Shown here: piece by piece, positions 8,260 through 17,092 of the stretch
Numbering within the stretch: position 1 is the stretch's first letter
How the letters are laid out: the number at the start of each line of letters is the position of its first letter
Source: an uncultured Fluviicola sp.
Lineage (GTDB): Bacteria > Bacteroidota > Bacteroidia > Flavobacteriales_D > Crocinitomicaceae
Direction of reading: 5' to 3'
Assembly: GCA_913009205.1 (NCBI GenBank)
Contig: CAJVYC010000003.1
Coordinates: forward strand, 62,001-126,000
Length of the DNA: 64,000 bases
Made by a program: the position numbers and the translations under genes
Notes under the pieces: model-generated
Seen by the model: only the letters and a program-made list of their open reading frames with translations
What the model was told of the DNA's origin: nothing
Database searches by the model: none

Positions 8260-10674
8260 ATGAGATACCTATCGCTATTACTATTTTTATTTCCTTTTTT
8301 TATTTTTTCGCAGGTCACAGGAACCGTAATAGAGAAAGTATCAAAAGATCCAGTTTACGGTGCAAAAATTAGAGCAAGTACAGGTGAAAAGGTTTTAACA
8401 GACGTAGACGGCAAGTTCACACTTATGCCATCTTTATATCCCACTACGCTAATTATTTCTGCCCAAACACTATTGAATGACACAATCGTTATGACTGCCT
8501 CGGGGAATATTCCAATTATTCTAAGCTCCGCTGTTCAGGAGATAAAAACGGTTGTTGTAACATCAGGGCGCCGCGATCAAGATATTGAGGACGTTTCAAT
8601 ATCAATGGAGATTTTAAAGCCTGAATTAATTGACAACAAGGGAGTAGCAAACCTTGAAGAAGCCGTTGCTCAAAGCCCAGGGGTATATACAATGGACGGA
8701 CAAGTAAGTATTCGAGGTGGAAGTGGATTCGCTTATGGCGCAGGAAGTCGTGTGATGCTTTTATGGAATGGAATGCCAATTCTTTCTGGAGATGCTGGAG
8801 ACGCCAAATGGAACGCCATTCCAATGGAAAGTGCATCTCAAATTGAAATATTAAAAGGAGCATCTTCAGTTTTATACGGGAGTGGAGCATTGAATGGAAT
8901 TATTTCATTGAATGAACGAAAACCAACATTAAAAGGTGAAACAAGAGTTAAGGTTCAAACGGGAATTTACGACGCACCAAAAAGAGCAAGCCTCAAATGG
9001 TGGAACGGTCCTAGAACCTACCAAATGGCCGATGCTTATTTCGGAAAAATGTACAAGAATGTTGGTTTTACGATTGCCGCAAATGGCTATAAAAACCCAG
9101 GCTATAAAGAAGGAGAAGTTGAAAATAGAGGAAGGATAAGTGGAACATTTTATATCCGTCCCGAGAAGTATGAAAATTTGAAAGCTGGAATTGGATACAA
9201 TTTCCATTATCAAAAGCAAGGAACTTTTTTAATTTGGGAGAGTGATAGTCTAGCATATTCTCCGGGTGGCACGGCGGATACTTCATTGGCAGAGTCTACT
9301 TTGACATATAATTCGGGGATTCGAATGAGCGTTGATCCGTATGTTAAATTTTATGATGGGCAGAATAATCTACACACGTTTAAATCGAGATTGTACATTG
9401 TAACAAACGATAATATTACAAACCCGTCTCAATCAGCGAATTCGAGCGTAGCCTATGGGGATTATCAATTCCAAAAGAAATGGGACACGAACGTTGTACT
9501 TACCGCTGGAGCAACATTCATTCGAAACGGTGTTCAATCGAACTTGTTTGGAGACCACCACTCGGAAAATGTTGCTGCTTACGCTCAATACGAACACCGA
9601 TTTGATCGACTCGATTTAACAGGAGGAGTTCGATTTGAGTATTTTGAGCAAGATGGGAAAAGTGGTGACACAGACTTTTACTTAGGAAGAGACACCAATT
9701 CAGCAAAGATTCCTGTGTATCCAATTGTTCGTTTTGGAGCACATTATAAGTTGGCTAAGTTCTCTCACCTTAGAGCTTCATTCGGCCAAGGAGTTCGTTA
9801 CCCATCTGTGGCGGAACGATACACAACAACCAATGTTGGAGCGTTGAATATTTTTGCCAATCCAGACCTAACGAGGGAAACAGGATGGGCTGCGGAAATC
9901 GGATTCAAACAAGGAGTTAAAATAGGGAAGAACTGGAAAGGCCTAATCGATGTTGCAGGTTTTGTGAATCAATACAACAACATGATGGAATTCTCTTTCG
10001 GAATTTTTGACCCAACGACAAGTACTCGATTGGACGCGTCAGATCCAGATTATGGAGCGACATTGGGTAATTTATTTAATCAAGGATACACGATCAACGA
10101 CATGTTTGGTTTTGCTGCGCAAAATTCAGAATCGGCAAGAATTATTGGTGCTGAGTTCTCATTCAATAGCCAAGGAAAAATTGGAGAAGTTGAGTTGACA
10201 TCACTTATTGGATACACGTATATGGTTCCAAACACATTAAATGCAGATTCAGCCTACGTGCATACATTTTCAACATACGACTATAACGAAGCAACGAGTT
10301 CAGCGACGTATAACCCAATGCTGAAGTATAGATTTAATCATCTAATTAAAGCTGATGTTGAGGCTACTTGGAAAAGTATATCACTTGGATTGTCTGTACG
10401 ATACAATAGTTATATGGAAAATATTGACGCAGTATTTGAAGAGAACCTGACTACGTCTGGAGACCCATTGTACATCCTTCCAGGCCTAGATCAATACAGA
10501 GAGCTGAATAATAAAGGACTTGCCGTTGTTGATGCTCGTTTTGGATATGAAATCAAAGAACATTATCGAATTGGGTTTATGGTGAACAATGTCTTTAATA
10601 CAGAATATGTTTCACGCCCAGGTGATGTTCAAGCGCCAAGATCGTTTATATTGCAATTGCAATTAAAATTCTAA
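8260..10674 (+). CDS. TonB-dependent outer-membrane receptor
   Basis: 804 residues. Order: signal peptide ending near FSQ; a carboxypeptidase-regulatory-like beta-sandwich (residues about 18-95, VTGTVIEKVSKDPVYGAK...DVDGKFTL); a plug domain (about 115-215, with SIRGGSGFAYGAG and IEILKGASSVLYGSGALNG); then a 22-strand-type barrel ending in an aromatic strand (FILQLQLKF). Receptors of this build import large or scarce substrates such as iron chelates, cobalamin or oligomers using TonB energy. No SusD partner or substrate-specific neighbour is present, so the substrate is unknown. kdsB begins 5 bp after the stop codon, which suggests joint transcription rather than shared function. Confidence 0.92.
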   Translation: MRYLSLLLFLFPFFIFSQVTGTVIEKVSKDPVYGAKIRASTGEKVLTDVDGKFTLMPSLYPTTLIISAQTLLNDTIVMTASGNIPIILSSAVQEIKTVVVTSGRRDQDIEDVSISMEILKPELIDNKGVANLEEAVAQSPGVYTMDGQVSIRGGSGFAYGAGSRVMLLWNGMPILSGDAGDAKWNAIPMESASQIEILKGASSVLYGSGALNGIISLNERKPTLKGETRVKVQTGIYDAPKRASLKWWNGPRTYQMADAYFGKMYKNVGFTIAANGYKNPGYKEGEVENRGRISGTFYIRPEKYENLKAGIGYNFHYQKQGTFLIWESDSLAYSPGGTADTSLAESTLTYNSGIRMSVDPYVKFYDGQNNLHTFKSRLYIVTNDNITNPSQSANSSVAYGDYQFQKKWDTNVVLTAGATFIRNGVQSNLFGDHHSENVAAYAQYEHRFDRLDLTGGVRFEYFEQDGKSGDTDFYLGRDTNSAKIPVYPIVRFGAHYKLAKFSHLRASFGQGVRYPSVAERYTTTNVGALNIFANPDLTRETGWAAEIGFKQGVKIGKNWKGLIDVAGFVNQYNNMMEFSFGIFDPTTSTRLDASDPDYGATLGNLFNQGYTINDMFGFAAQNSESARIIGAEFSFNSQGKIGEVELTSLIGYTYMVPNTLNADSAYVHTFSTYDYNEATSSATYNPMLKYRFNHLIKADVEATWKSISLGLSVRYNSYMENIDAVFEENLTTSGDPLYILPGLDQYRELNNKGLAVVDARFGYEIKEHYRIGFMVNNVFNTEYVSRPGDVQAPRSFILQLQLKF

Positions 10675-10679
10675 GAAGG

Positions 10680-11408
10680 ATGAATATTATTGGAATCATT
10701 CCGGCACGATATGAATCGTCACGATTTCCTGGGAAACCACTTATTGATTTAAAGGGTAAAACGATGATCCAACGTGTTTATGAAGGCGCGAAAAAATCAA
10801 CGAAACTTTCTGAAGTAATTGTGGCAACGGATGATCAACGAATATACGACCATGTCAAATCTTTTGGTGGAGAAGTTATAATGACTTCTGAAAATCATAA
10901 GAATGGAACTGACCGATGCGGAGAGGTAGCAAGTCAAATGGATTGCGACGTTGTGATTAATATCCAAGGAGACGAACCATTGGTAGATTTTAGACAATTA
11001 GATCAGCTTTGCAAAGCTTTTAACGATTCTGACGTGTCCATTGCAACATTGGGAATAAAAGGCGTTACAAAGGAGGAAAGAAACAACCCGAACCGAATTA
11101 AAATAGTTTTGGACGAAAACTCAAATGCTTTGTATTTTTCAAGAAGTGCAATTCCAAATACAGCGAACGGAAAACCAGAAATAATTGAAAATTTCCCCCT
11201 CTACCGACATATCGGATTATATGCCTATAAATCAGGCACATTAGCTGAACTGACTGATTTACCACCCACTCAATTGGAAAAAGTTGAATCGCTTGAGCAA
11301 CTGCGCTGGTTGTATTATAGTTACAAAGTTAGAGTGGTCGAAACAGACATTGAAACGCCCAATATTGACGTGCCTGAAGACCTTAAAAAGGTGCTCGCTT
11401 TCCTGTAA
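10680..11408 (+). CDS. kdsB: 3-deoxy-manno-octulosonate cytidylyltransferase (CMP-KDO synthetase)
   Basis: 242 residues. It activates KDO with CTP for attachment to lipid A in lipopolysaccharide synthesis, in the cytoplasm. The family signature is clear: IIPARYESSRFPGKPL at the N-terminus (nucleotide-binding), INIQGDEPLV, FSRSAIPN, and HIGLYAYKSGTL followed by LEKVESLEQLRWL. Length is normal. The sequence AAGAAGG just before the ATG may act as a ribosome-binding site. It is probably cotranscribed with the TonB receptor upstream, since only 5 bp separate the two genes. Confidence 0.95.
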   Translation: MNIIGIIPARYESSRFPGKPLIDLKGKTMIQRVYEGAKKSTKLSEVIVATDDQRIYDHVKSFGGEVIMTSENHKNGTDRCGEVASQMDCDVVINIQGDEPLVDFRQLDQLCKAFNDSDVSIATLGIKGVTKEERNNPNRIKIVLDENSNALYFSRSAIPNTANGKPEIIENFPLYRHIGLYAYKSGTLAELTDLPPTQLEKVESLEQLRWLYYSYKVRVVETDIETPNIDVPEDLKKVLAFL

Positions 11409-11454
11409 CAAAATTCATTTCTCTTCGTATGTACTTAAATACCTAGTTTTTAGT

Positions 11455-11462
11455 TATTTTTG
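11455..11462 (+). promoter_or_regulatory. -7 element (TATTTTTG) directly before the HU/SPOR gene
   Basis: A full match to TAnnTTTG ends only 5 bp before the ATG at 11468. The predicted transcription start would fall almost on the start codon, so the transcript would be near-leaderless. No good TTG is seen at the usual upstream distance. Confidence 0.4.
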
Positions 11463-11467
11463 TAGTA

Positions 11468-12694
11468 ATGACAACCATTGATCAACTTATTGGAGATTTA
11501 TTATTGAAACACAACTGTGTCATCATTCCATCGTTTGGTGGATTTGTTGCAAAGCCTGTTTCTGCTCAAATTGATTACCAGAAAGGAACAATGCTTCCTC
11601 CTGGAAAATCACTGTTGTTCAATCGGCAATTGATCAATAACGATGGTTTATTAGTCAATGAACTATCGCAAGCAAATAACATTTCATTTGATCAAGCGTC
11701 GGAAGAGGTAAACGATAAAATCAGTTCTTGGAACAATACCTTGAAAAACGGAGGTCGAATTGAAATTGATCGTGTTGGAAATTTATTTTTCGACGAGGAG
11801 CGCAACATGTGCTTCGAACAAGATCGTTTCTTCAATTTATTATTGGAATCATTTGGATTGGGAAAGGTCCACTTCTTGGTGGAAGAAGATGTTCAAATAG
11901 TTGAGCGAAAAATTGAAACAACCCTTGTTTACGAAGCCTCAAAAGCGAAAGAGGAAGCGCAAGAAGTTAAGGTTCCAATTACAAGTGCACCTTTGGTTGA
12001 ACCTGCAACAATAGAATTGGTTGAAGAGGCACCGATTATTGAAATTAACGCTCCAAAAAGAAAGAAGGAAGACCCGAATATTATTGAACATCCAGCGGCA
12101 CGAGCAAGATATGCTTGGAGATATGTAGCAGCCGTTTGTATTCTTCCAATCGCATTTTATTCCGTTTGGATTCCGATGAAAACAGATGTTTTGGAATCGG
12201 GAATTATTTCATTTAATGATTTCAATCCTTTCCATTCATCTCCTGATGGTTCTTATGAGAAGAGGGGGCTGACCAAAGAAACGTCTCTTGTAAAAGCGGA
12301 TGAAATCTCTTTAGAAGATGAGATTGCGAAATTAGACGCAGACAAGAAAAATTACTCATACAAATTTGACGATGACACCTATATTCAGGTGGAAATCCCA
12401 GAAGCCGAAAAGGTAGAATTATCTGAAAATATTGAGAAAAAACCCGAGGTTCCTGAGAACTCGGAGACTTTCAACGCAAGCGCAATGAATTTCATTGTTG
12501 GTTGTTTTGGAGATAAAACGAATGCTGACAACTTGGTTGCGAAATTGAAAGCGAACGGATTGGAAGGTCGAATTTGCGACAACAAGAATGGCCTTCATAG
12601 AGTTACAGCTGGATCTGCAATTTCTATTGAATCGTACCAAGAAATAAAAGCTCAAGCTGAAGGTTTGGGGTTGAGAGGGTGGAAATTGAACTAA
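11468..12694 (+). CDS. HU-CCDC81-type and SPOR domain envelope protein
   Basis: 408 residues. Residues about 1-60 and 60-130 resemble the two bacterial HU-CCDC81 domains (LLLKHNCVIIPSFGGFVAKP; LKNGGRIEIDRVGNLFFDEE). An acidic linker follows, then one transmembrane segment at about 219-235 (YVAAVCILPIAFYSVWI) and a C-terminal SPOR domain from about 337 (FIVGCFGDKTNADNLVAKL). SPOR domains bind denuded glycan strands of peptidoglycan. The protein probably sits in the inner membrane with SPOR in the periplasm and the HU-like part in the cytoplasm, which could link nucleoid or cytoplasmic partners to the cell wall (inference). This arrangement is typical of Bacteroidota. Confidence 0.85.
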   Translation: MTTIDQLIGDLLLKHNCVIIPSFGGFVAKPVSAQIDYQKGTMLPPGKSLLFNRQLINNDGLLVNELSQANNISFDQASEEVNDKISSWNNTLKNGGRIEIDRVGNLFFDEERNMCFEQDRFFNLLLESFGLGKVHFLVEEDVQIVERKIETTLVYEASKAKEEAQEVKVPITSAPLVEPATIELVEEAPIIEINAPKRKKEDPNIIEHPAARARYAWRYVAAVCILPIAFYSVWIPMKTDVLESGIISFNDFNPFHSSPDGSYEKRGLTKETSLVKADEISLEDEIAKLDADKKNYSYKFDDDTYIQVEIPEAEKVELSENIEKKPEVPENSETFNASAMNFIVGCFGDKTNADNLVAKLKANGLEGRICDNKNGLHRVTAGSAISIESYQEIKAQAEGLGLRGWKLN

Positions 12695-12755
12695 GGCTTA
12701 AATTCGAACCAATATTCCTTTGTGAGAATTTTCTTCAGTCTCAAAACATTCAAAA

Positions 12756-13448
12756 ATGCTCAAAAGATTCTATTTTATCATAGCGATTTTTCTTTTGCCC
12801 AATATGGTTTTTGGTCAAATTGATCAAGGTCAATTGGGCGGATGGCACATGTATTTCTTCAACACATCGTTCAAAAAAAGCGCCTGGGGAGTGCAGGGCG
12901 ATCTACAATACCGAAACTGGAATATTGCTGGGGATTTAGAACAGCTTTTGATAAGAGGCGGACTGACGTATTCACCGAAAGATGCCAAAATTAAATTCAC
13001 TTTGGGTTACGGAGATGTTACTACAGGGACATTTGGCGGTTATAAAACAACCACTAGAGAAAGTAGAATTTATCAAGAGGCCCTATTTCCACTAAAGTTG
13101 GGGCAACGGTTTTACATGAACCACCGTGTTCGCTATGAGCAACGTTTTGTCGATAATCAAGATTTTAGAACGCGTTACCGTTACAACTTATTCTTGAACG
13201 TTGCTTTGAACTCCAAGGAAATGAAGAAAAAGACGGTATACTTTGCCCTCTACAATGAGATCTTCATTAATGGTCAACGAAACATTGGTGACGGACAAAC
13301 GGTTCAAGTGTTCGATCGAAATAGATTCTATTTGGCTCTTGGATATCACATTCTTGACAACCTAAAAGTCCAAGCTGGAATCATGAATCAAACAACGAAT
13401 GGTTGGAAGAAAAACCAACTGCAATTGAGCCTGCACCATAAGTTTTAG
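12756..13448 (+). CDS. DUF2490 outer-membrane beta-barrel protein
   Basis: 230 residues. A signal peptide ends in VFGQ, followed by amphipathic strands rich in Tyr, Arg and Gly (GVQGDLQYRNW, IRGGLTYSP, FTLGYGDV, HRVRYEQRF, RYRYNLFLNVAL, LQLSLHHKF). The last strand ends in Phe, as expected for assembly by BamA. The pattern fits DUF2490, a family of small barrels of unknown function found in Bacteroidota. It starts 61 bp after the HU/SPOR gene. Confidence 0.82.
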   Translation: MLKRFYFIIAIFLLPNMVFGQIDQGQLGGWHMYFFNTSFKKSAWGVQGDLQYRNWNIAGDLEQLLIRGGLTYSPKDAKIKFTLGYGDVTTGTFGGYKTTTRESRIYQEALFPLKLGQRFYMNHRVRYEQRFVDNQDFRTRYRYNLFLNVALNSKEMKKKTVYFALYNEIFINGQRNIGDGQTVQVFDRNRFYLALGYHILDNLKVQAGIMNQTTNGWKKNQLQLSLHHKF

Positions 13449-13500
13449 AATTGGGTGTTAATTGTCAGTCTGACCCTTTATCACAATTGCTCCCCGATTT

Positions 13501-13531
13501 TTGCTCCTTCGTTTTCAGATGGTTATCTTTA
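13501..13531 (+). promoter_or_regulatory. Promoter candidate for the C1 peptidase gene
   Basis: TTG at 13501-13503, 20 bp spacer, TATCTTTA at 13524-13531 (seven of eight matches to TAnnTTTG), leaving a leader of about 50 bp. Confidence 0.4.
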
Positions 13532-13587
13532 AACACAATGTAAAAAATAAGCTGATGCGGTAGCATCGAGGTTAAAAATAACAAATT

Positions 13588-14772
13588 ATGAAAATACACT
13601 TAACGCTTGCACTTGTTTGGCTCGCTTCGATAACGATTGCGCAGAATGATGAAATTCAAACAGTTACGAATGCAGAAGGGAGTAATTATGCCTTTACCCC
13701 TATTGCACATTTAGACGCGACACCTGTTCAAAGTCAAGGGAATACAGGAACATGTTGGTCTTTTTCATCACTATCCTTCTTCGAGTCTGAGATGATTCGA
13801 ATGGGAACAATAGGGCCAGATATTTTATCCGAAATGTTCATTGTAAGAAAAGCGTACGAAGCGAAAGCAGACCATTACGTGCGGATGAATGGAAGAGCCA
13901 ACTTCAGTGAAGGAGGGCAGTTTCACGATATTCCTTTCGTAATTAGACAATATGGAATTGTTCCTTTAGACGTTTATTCTGGATTGAATTATGGTTTAGT
14001 AAACCACAATCACAGTGAAATGTTTAGCGTTTTAGACGGAGCAGTTCAAGGGTTGATAAAAGGGATGAGAAGTTCAAAAACAGGAACAATCACAACGGCT
14101 TGGAAAGAGGCAGTAAATGGAATATTAGACGCTTACTTAGGAGAAGACATTACTGAATTTGAGTACAAGAACAAGAAATACACACCTCAATCGTATGCGA
14201 AGTCAATTGGATTGAATATGGATGATTATTTATCCTTGACGTCCTTCAAAAACCATCCAATGAACAAGCCTTGTATTCTCGCAATTCAAGACAATTGGAC
14301 AACTGAATCAAGTTACAATGTGGCGTTAAACGAAATGGTTGAAGCAACTAAATATGCTTTGAATCAAGGGTTCACTGTTGCATGGGATGCCGATGTTTCT
14401 GAAAAAGGATTTAGTTTTAAAAACGGAATCGCAGTAAACCCAAAGGATAAATCAACGCTACAAGGTCAAGACGCAGAGCCAGCTGCAGGATTTATGAATC
14501 CTGTTGAAGAAAAGGAGGTAACGGCAGAAACAAGACAAGCAGGATATGACAACAAGTCGACAGAAGATGATCACTTGATGCATATCGTTGGATTGTATGA
14601 AGATCAGAAAGGAACATCGTACTTCTTAGTTAAAAACTCATGGGGAACTGGAAATTTACCAGAAGGTTACTTATACGTTTCGGAAAGCTATTTCAAGGAA
14701 AAAACAATATTGGTCTATTTAAACAAAGGCGGTTTGTCAAAAGGAATGACGAAGAAACTAGGTTTAAAATAG
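13588..14772 (+). CDS. Secreted C1 (papain-fold) peptidase, bleomycin hydrolase/PepC-like
   Basis: 394 residues. A signal peptide (to about residue 18, ITIAQ) makes this an exported form of a family that is often cytoplasmic. Catalytic residues are in place: Gln and Cys56 in QSQGNTGTCWSFSS, His332 in LMHIVG and Asn350 in KNSWG. A large insert lies between Cys and His, as in aminopeptidase C/bleomycin hydrolase, a family of hexameric aminopeptidases. Whether this exported member acts as an aminopeptidase or an endopeptidase cannot be read from sequence. No T9SS tail is visible, so a periplasmic location is likely. It is followed by a strong terminator. Confidence 0.9.
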   Translation: MKIHLTLALVWLASITIAQNDEIQTVTNAEGSNYAFTPIAHLDATPVQSQGNTGTCWSFSSLSFFESEMIRMGTIGPDILSEMFIVRKAYEAKADHYVRMNGRANFSEGGQFHDIPFVIRQYGIVPLDVYSGLNYGLVNHNHSEMFSVLDGAVQGLIKGMRSSKTGTITTAWKEAVNGILDAYLGEDITEFEYKNKKYTPQSYAKSIGLNMDDYLSLTSFKNHPMNKPCILAIQDNWTTESSYNVALNEMVEATKYALNQGFTVAWDADVSEKGFSFKNGIAVNPKDKSTLQGQDAEPAAGFMNPVEEKEVTAETRQAGYDNKSTEDDHLMHIVGLYEDQKGTSYFLVKNSWGTGNLPEGYLYVSESYFKEKTILVYLNKGGLSKGMTKKLGLK

Positions 14773-14790
14773 GAGCACAAGACGAAAAAA

Positions 14791-14825
14791 AACCCTTTTC
14801 AGTTCAATTGAGAAGGGTTTTTTTA
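14791..14825 (+). terminator. Terminator of the C1 peptidase gene
   Basis: Stem AACCCTTTTCA pairs with TGAGAAGGGTT and is followed by a T run. Flanking A and T runs could let it serve the convergent lipoprotein gene as well. Confidence 0.85.
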
Positions 14826-14848
14826 ATCAATTTGGTTTGATGGTGTTC

Positions 14849-15070
14849 TTAACTTTTCGGCTCAAAGCTTTTCGCTAAAGGGGAATCCATTATATCACCA
14901 CCAGACTCTAATTGGCAATTCGTTTTCTCACTTTTTTGAACAACTCGAATGAATCCATATCCTATTTCTTCTTCTCTATCTCCACCAAAGGGATTCGTTA
15001 CTTCTTTGTAATAAACGCAATCACCGTCAGAACCGCAGGATGCTAGAACGGCAAGTATCAATGAAAACAT
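14849..15070 (-). CDS. Small lipoprotein of unknown function
   Basis: 73 residues from the ATG at 15070. A lipobox is clear (LAVLASC, with GSDGDC after the cysteine), so the mature protein would be lipid-anchored. The visible start gives a signal without its usual basic N-region, while the in-frame codons just upstream encode KGWKTG with no standard start codon, so the true start may be non-canonical or lost. The rest is polar and ends FEPKS. I do not recognise a domain. It is convergent with the C1 peptidase. Confidence 0.45.
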   Translation of the reverse strand: MFSLILAVLASCGSDGDCVYYKEVTNPFGGDREEEIGYGFIRVVQKSEKTNCQLESGGDIMDSPLAKSFEPKS

Positions 15071-15464
15071 TCCTGTTTTCCATCCTTTATTAATAGTGTT
15101 CGGTTTATTAGTTGGAGCAAATTATAAAATTATTGAAGAGTAAAATTGTTTACATTATGTCGTCCTCAACATCTAATGCAAAAGAAACTAGTACTTTATG
15201 AGAATAACTCTATTTGTTTTTTTCTTGCAAGCTCCTACTGCAGAAGCCACGACACAATTCTTGTTTTATGAAGGTGACCGTTAAGGTTTGAAAGTGTCTG
15301 TTCGCTTCACCGAAAAAATCTTTAGAACAATTAAAATTGACGTCTATACAGTTACTCGTCAATAATATCTTGTGCTTCCGAGGGTAATAACGAAACGGCA
15401 AAGAGTATTCCCCCCAATAATAATGACAAGGAAAGTGTATCTTTAGCGCATCAAATTTAATAGA
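15071..15464. other. Intergenic region with decayed coding traces upstream of pgk
   Basis: About 390 bp. On the plus strand a 28-codon frame from the ATG at 15199 starts like a signal peptide (MRITLFVFFLQAPT) and stops. Another plus-strand frame, ending just before pgk, encodes a lipobox-like SIISCASEGNNET followed by a polar tail but has no start codon. These look like pieces of one or two decayed secreted-protein genes. No intact gene is seen. Confidence 0.35.
15438..15445 (+). promoter_or_regulatory. -7 element candidate for pgk
   Basis: TATCTTTA, seven of eight matches to TAnnTTTG, 19 bp before the ATG at 15465. No clear TTG is seen upstream at the right distance. Confidence 0.3.
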
Positions 15465-16658
15465 ATGCAAGACATTAATTCGTACGACTTTACAGGAAAA
15501 CGCGCTTTAATTAGAGTGGATTTTAACGTTCCATTGGACAAAGAAACGCTGGAAATAACTGATGACACAAGAATTCAGGCAGCAGTTCCAACGATCAAGC
15601 ACATTTTGAAAATTGGAGGTTCGGTCGTAATTCTGTCACATCTTGGAAGACCAAAAGATGCGAGCCAACCTAAATTTTCTTTGAGAAATATAGTTGCCCA
15701 TACATCTAAAGTATTGGGGGTTGATGTCAAATTTTCAAGTGATTGCATCGGAGACGAAGCAATGGAAATGAGTTCAAATTTGCAAGAAGGAGAGGTGTTG
15801 ATGCTTGAAAACGTAAGGTATCACAAGGACGAAACGGCAGGAACCGAGAGTTTTGCAGAGCAGCTTGCAGCACACGGAGATGTTTTTGTAAATGATGCCT
15901 TCGGAACAGCCCACAGAGCTCATGCTAGCACAACAATAGTCGCTAATTTTTTCCCAAATGATAAAATGTTTGGGTTCTTAATTGAAAGTGAAATCAAAAG
16001 TGTTGACAAGGTATTGAACAGTACTGAAAAGCCAGTTACAGCAATTGTGGGAGGTGCTAAAGTTTCTTCAAAAATTACGATTATTGAACGCTTGTTGGAC
16101 AAGGTGGACAACTTAATTGTTGGAGGTGGAATGGCTTACACGTTTGTTAAGGCGAAAGGTGGAAAGGTCGGAGATTCTTTGGTTGAAGATGATTTTCTAG
16201 AAATGGCGAAGCAGATAATGGAAAAAGCAGCGTCAAAAGGCGTGAATCTATACATTCCAGTTGATACGATCATTGCCGATAAATTTACCAACGAAGCAAA
16301 CCAACAAGAAGTAAATATCAATAAAATTCCTGAGGGTTGGATGGGACTTGATACGGGCAGTCAAACATCCGTAGATTGTGCGAAAATCATCGAAAAATCA
16401 GAGGTTATTTTATGGAACGGACCCATGGGAGTTTTTGAAATGAAAAGCTTTCAGGCAGGAACAAAATCTATTGCACTGTCCATTGTTGAAGCGACATCGA
16501 AAGGGGCTTTTTCTTTAATCGGAGGAGGCGATTCTGTTGCCGCAATTAACAAGTTTAACCTTGCCGATAAAGTAAGCCACGTTTCAACAGGAGGTGGAGC
16601 AATGCTCGAATACCTTGAAGGAAAAGAATTGCCTGGAATCAAAGCGATTAAGGGGTGA
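15465..16658 (+). CDS. pgk: Phosphoglycerate kinase
   Basis: 397 residues, the normal length for bacterial enzymes. It transfers phosphate between 1,3-bisphosphoglycerate and ADP in glycolysis. Signatures: KRALIRVDFNVPLD near the N-terminus, the substrate loop SHLGRPKD, NDAFGTAHRAHAST, the hinge region AIVGGAKVSSKI, the nucleotide-binding VILWNGPMGVFEM and GGGDSVAAINKF. All parts are intact. The gene stands alone in this window, with no other glycolytic gene next to it. Confidence 0.97.
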   Translation: MQDINSYDFTGKRALIRVDFNVPLDKETLEITDDTRIQAAVPTIKHILKIGGSVVILSHLGRPKDASQPKFSLRNIVAHTSKVLGVDVKFSSDCIGDEAMEMSSNLQEGEVLMLENVRYHKDETAGTESFAEQLAAHGDVFVNDAFGTAHRAHASTTIVANFFPNDKMFGFLIESEIKSVDKVLNSTEKPVTAIVGGAKVSSKITIIERLLDKVDNLIVGGGMAYTFVKAKGGKVGDSLVEDDFLEMAKQIMEKAASKGVNLYIPVDTIIADKFTNEANQQEVNINKIPEGWMGLDTGSQTSVDCAKIIEKSEVILWNGPMGVFEMKSFQAGTKSIALSIVEATSKGAFSLIGGGDSVAAINKFNLADKVSHVSTGGGAMLEYLEGKELPGIKAIKG

Positions 16659-16697
16659 TTTAATTGATATTTATGAATTAATAGGTAGAGTGGAACC

Positions 16698-17040
16698 TCA
16701 TAATCCCGACTGTATTTTAGTCTGAAGAGAACTCTTGTTGTAGAACAAGCACCTGTTTTTATACACATTCGTGCTCATTATTTGGATTGTATAAACCCCT
16801 TTTGGGGATGGTGCTTAAGTTAATGGCATGAATGCGATCGTTGAGAGTATTGTTAACATAGACGCGTTTGCCCGTTTCATCTACAATATTGACATGTATG
16901 TATTCGTCAAATTCACCTGTTAATTCAATATTGGAATGCCTTACGCTTGGGTTGGGATAAACTTTTGCTGTCCATTTATCTTGGCTGACTTGTTGCGCAA
17001 ATAGGATGGAGTGCAGGTTAGAAATAGAAGACTGAGCCAA
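16698..17040 (-). pseudogene. Frameshifted short protein made of a T9SS type A sorting domain
   Basis: The open frame from the TTG at 17040 encodes a signal-like end (ILFAQQ) followed directly by a Por secretion tail: KVYPNPS, then a sandwich IHVNIVDETGKRVY and INLSTIPK. At the run CCCCAAAAGGGG (plus strand 16796-16807) the frame slips and ends at NNEHECV. Removing one A restores IPKGVYTIQIMSTN and the rest of a normal tail, ending at the TGA at 16698-16700. There is no room for a passenger domain between signal and tail, so this is either a remnant of a larger gene or a tail-only protein. The frameshift may also be a sequencing error in the homopolymers. Confidence 0.7.
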
Positions 17041-17092
17041 ATGGCATTTGGAGATACTTCTAAAACATGAAGGCTAGAGTTTAATTGTTAGG

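Noticed and set aside
8078-8263. A 61-codon frame ending in an ATGA overlap with the TonB receptor
   Set aside because: TTG start, no signal, no domain and poor composition; the overlap is likely a coincidence.
15210-15470. An 86-codon minus-strand frame across the pgk start
   Set aside because: It overlaps pgk's start codon and promoter and shows no protein-like pattern; a decayed plus-strand gene explains the region better.
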